Translations under genes and position numbers: made by a program
Notes under the pieces: model-generated
Database searches by the model: none
What the model was told of the DNA's origin: nothing
What the model saw: the letters and a program-made list of their open reading frames with translations, nothing else
Source of the DNA: Mercenaria mercenaria
Taxonomy: Eukaryota; Mollusca; Bivalvia; Venerida; Veneridae
Direction: 5' to 3'
Length of the DNA: 64,000 nucleotides
NCBI RefSeq assembly: GCF_021730395.1
Contig: NC_069363.1
Span: forward strand, 48,785,001-48,849,000
In this document: positions 62,914 to 64,000 of the stretch, piece after piece
Numbering within the stretch: position 1 is the stretch's first letter
Layout: the number at the start of each line of letters is the position of its first letter

Positions 62914-63350
62914 ATTATTTTTATTATTATTATTATGCCAGATTTATATAGCGCCCTTTTCATGATAAACACGTTCAAAGGCGCTTTACATATAGCAAAC
63001 GCAGCCACACAGGGCGCGAAATTCATCCTCTACTAGTACAGACACAGAGCGATCTGACCAGAGGGACAGAGTGAGATAAAGACCCCAGAACAGAGAGAGA
63101 GAGATAATCCTTTTTAGATACAGACTTGTCCGGCTAACTTAGCCTAGCACTTTGCGAATAGACAGTCTGGTTCTTTAACGTGCCCGGTGTATAGCACCGA
63201 TACACGCGAAACCGTCTTTCCTGGGAAGAACCAGTACAGGCCTCTAAGTTAGGTGGGAGACACTGAAATTTCCAGAGCCTGGACCGGGATTCGAACCCCG
63301 GACCTCTGGATTGACAGTCAAGCGTGTTACCACTAGACCACCGGCCCACC
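62914..63350 (-). mobile_element. tRNA-derived SINE, copy 2
   Basis: The head on the minus strand reads GGTGGTCTAGTGGTAACACG (box A) and GGGGTTCGAATCCCGG (box B), with a GTC in the anticodon loop. The head is better preserved than in the copy at 21598-22049. The body is collinear with that copy apart from a small gap (the AGAGTATCTTAGG segment is missing here). The tail is (ATA/AAT)n at about 62914-62938. An AT microsatellite follows on the head side. Confidence 0.82.
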
Positions 63351-63362
63351 TCCCACCTACAT

Positions 63363-63364
<2 letters not shown>

Positions 63365-63406
<42 letters not shown>
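63365..63406. repeat. (AT)n microsatellite
   Basis: About 20 uninterrupted AT units directly beside the head end of the SINE at 62914-63350. Confidence 0.92.
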
Positions 63407-63411
<5 letters not shown>

Positions 63412-63540
63412 AACCTAGAATTATAACTTCCGGGCGGTAATGCTTTTCGAGGGTTTAATTAAATGAGATTGATTGGTATGCCAAGTTTCGCACAAAATCC
63501 TTGAATTAAAGAATTATTTCTTCTTACATCTTAAGACGGG

Positions 63541-63627
63541 GTTTTCCCTATCCGAGGGACAGTGTGGAATAGAAAACCGAGCGTAAGCGAGGTTTTTTAT
63601 CCAAGCTGTCCCGAGGGTTGGGAAAAC
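63541..63627. repeat. Hairpin element core
   Basis: GTTTTCCCTATCCGAGGGAC then GAATAGAAAACC on the left pair with GGTTTTTTATCC then GTCCCGAGGGTTGGGAAAAC on the right, with GAGCGTAAGCGA in the loop. A second weaker GGTTTTCCCTAGGG at about 63799 may mark the far end of a larger element. Confidence 0.55.
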
Positions 63628-64000
63628 AGCTGTCTTACACAGGCAGACATGTTGAATCATATTTCTTGCCTATCATGTTCAAAAAAGATCGTGGAGACAA
63701 ATAGATTTGGGTATTTCCTGACATTATTTATATAGTTTACGACGTCACAATAGTTCCAGTACTGTGTGACGTCACCTTAGTGCACGCTATTTTAGACAAG
63801 GTTTTCCCTAGGGAAAGACAGGAATACATATCCCCGGCGCGTGCTTAGATAATTGTATACTTTCCCCGCTGGGTAGGCAAGAAATTATTTTTGTATACTG
63901 TATAGATTTCTTAAAAACGCTTGACGCTATTTGACCTATGGACTTGTGGAGGAAATTATTAACGGCAACAATAATGAAAAAATGTAATTTCTAATGGTAA

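Noticed and set aside
63280-63350. Possible tRNA-Asp gene on the minus strand
   Set aside because: Boxes A and B and a GTC anticodon are present, but there is no proper acceptor stem and the sequence continues into a SINE body seen also at 21598-22049.
1-64000. CRISPR arrays, bacterial operons or phage
   Set aside because: Intron-bearing animal genes, SINEs and AT-rich spacers throughout; repeats are not spacer-separated and no bacterial gene was seen.

Overview
The window is eukaryotic nuclear DNA from an animal, most likely a bivalve mollusc and probably a venerid (Mercenaria-like) clam. It is AT-rich, its genes are split by GT-AG introns of 0.15 to 5 kb, and it is full of short hairpin elements, tRNA-derived SINEs and LINE pieces. 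A palindromic repeat beginning GAGCCGCGCCATGAGAAAAC, which I associate with venerid genomes, occurs three times. The taxon is inferred from repeat style and gene content, not proven.

Three host genes can be read exon by exon. (1) A secreted lipocalin on the + strand: a TATA box and initiator near 18.63-18.66 kb, a non-coding first exon, then five coding exons from 21344 to 24641 giving 197 residues. (2) A 15-exon SLC5-family sodium-coupled monocarboxylate transporter on the - strand, 44009 down to 31848, 655 residues, ending in a PDZ-type tail. Its TM8 segment, expected to hold the second sodium site, is missing. (3) An 11-exon 12-TM major facilitator (oxalate/formate antiporter-like, often named apicoplast pyruvate carrier-like in molluscs) on the - strand, 58903 down to 47710. 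Its exons fit in phase except at one junction, where one base appears to be missing beside a G run. Genes 2 and 3 lie head to tail about 3.7 kb apart, and both belong to families linked to small carboxylates. Joint function is inference.

Layout: 1-8 kb is mostly non-coding, with two weak candidate exons near 2.3 and 3.7 kb. A broken, virus-like envelope (F-type) fossil lies at 8.7-10.3 kb. 11.7-18.3 kb carries several inverted-repeat elements. The lipocalin spans 18.6-25 kb. 25-31.7 kb is intergenic, with hairpins, tandem duplications and a cluster of CRE palindromes. The SLC5 gene (31.7-44 kb) has an RTE-like LINE fragment, a pogo-like inverted-repeat element, a hairpin element and a SINE in its introns. 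The MFS gene (47.7-58.9 kb) has in one 5-kb intron a decayed LINE, a remarkable terminal-inverted-repeat element packed with inverted minisatellite arrays, and a copy of the venerid palindrome. 59-64 kb holds a young SINE with a perfect 14-bp target duplication, degenerate tandem repeats, a second copy of the SINE found in the lipocalin intron, an AT microsatellite and a hairpin element.

All calls come from reading the sequence by eye and from remembered family features. No database search was run.
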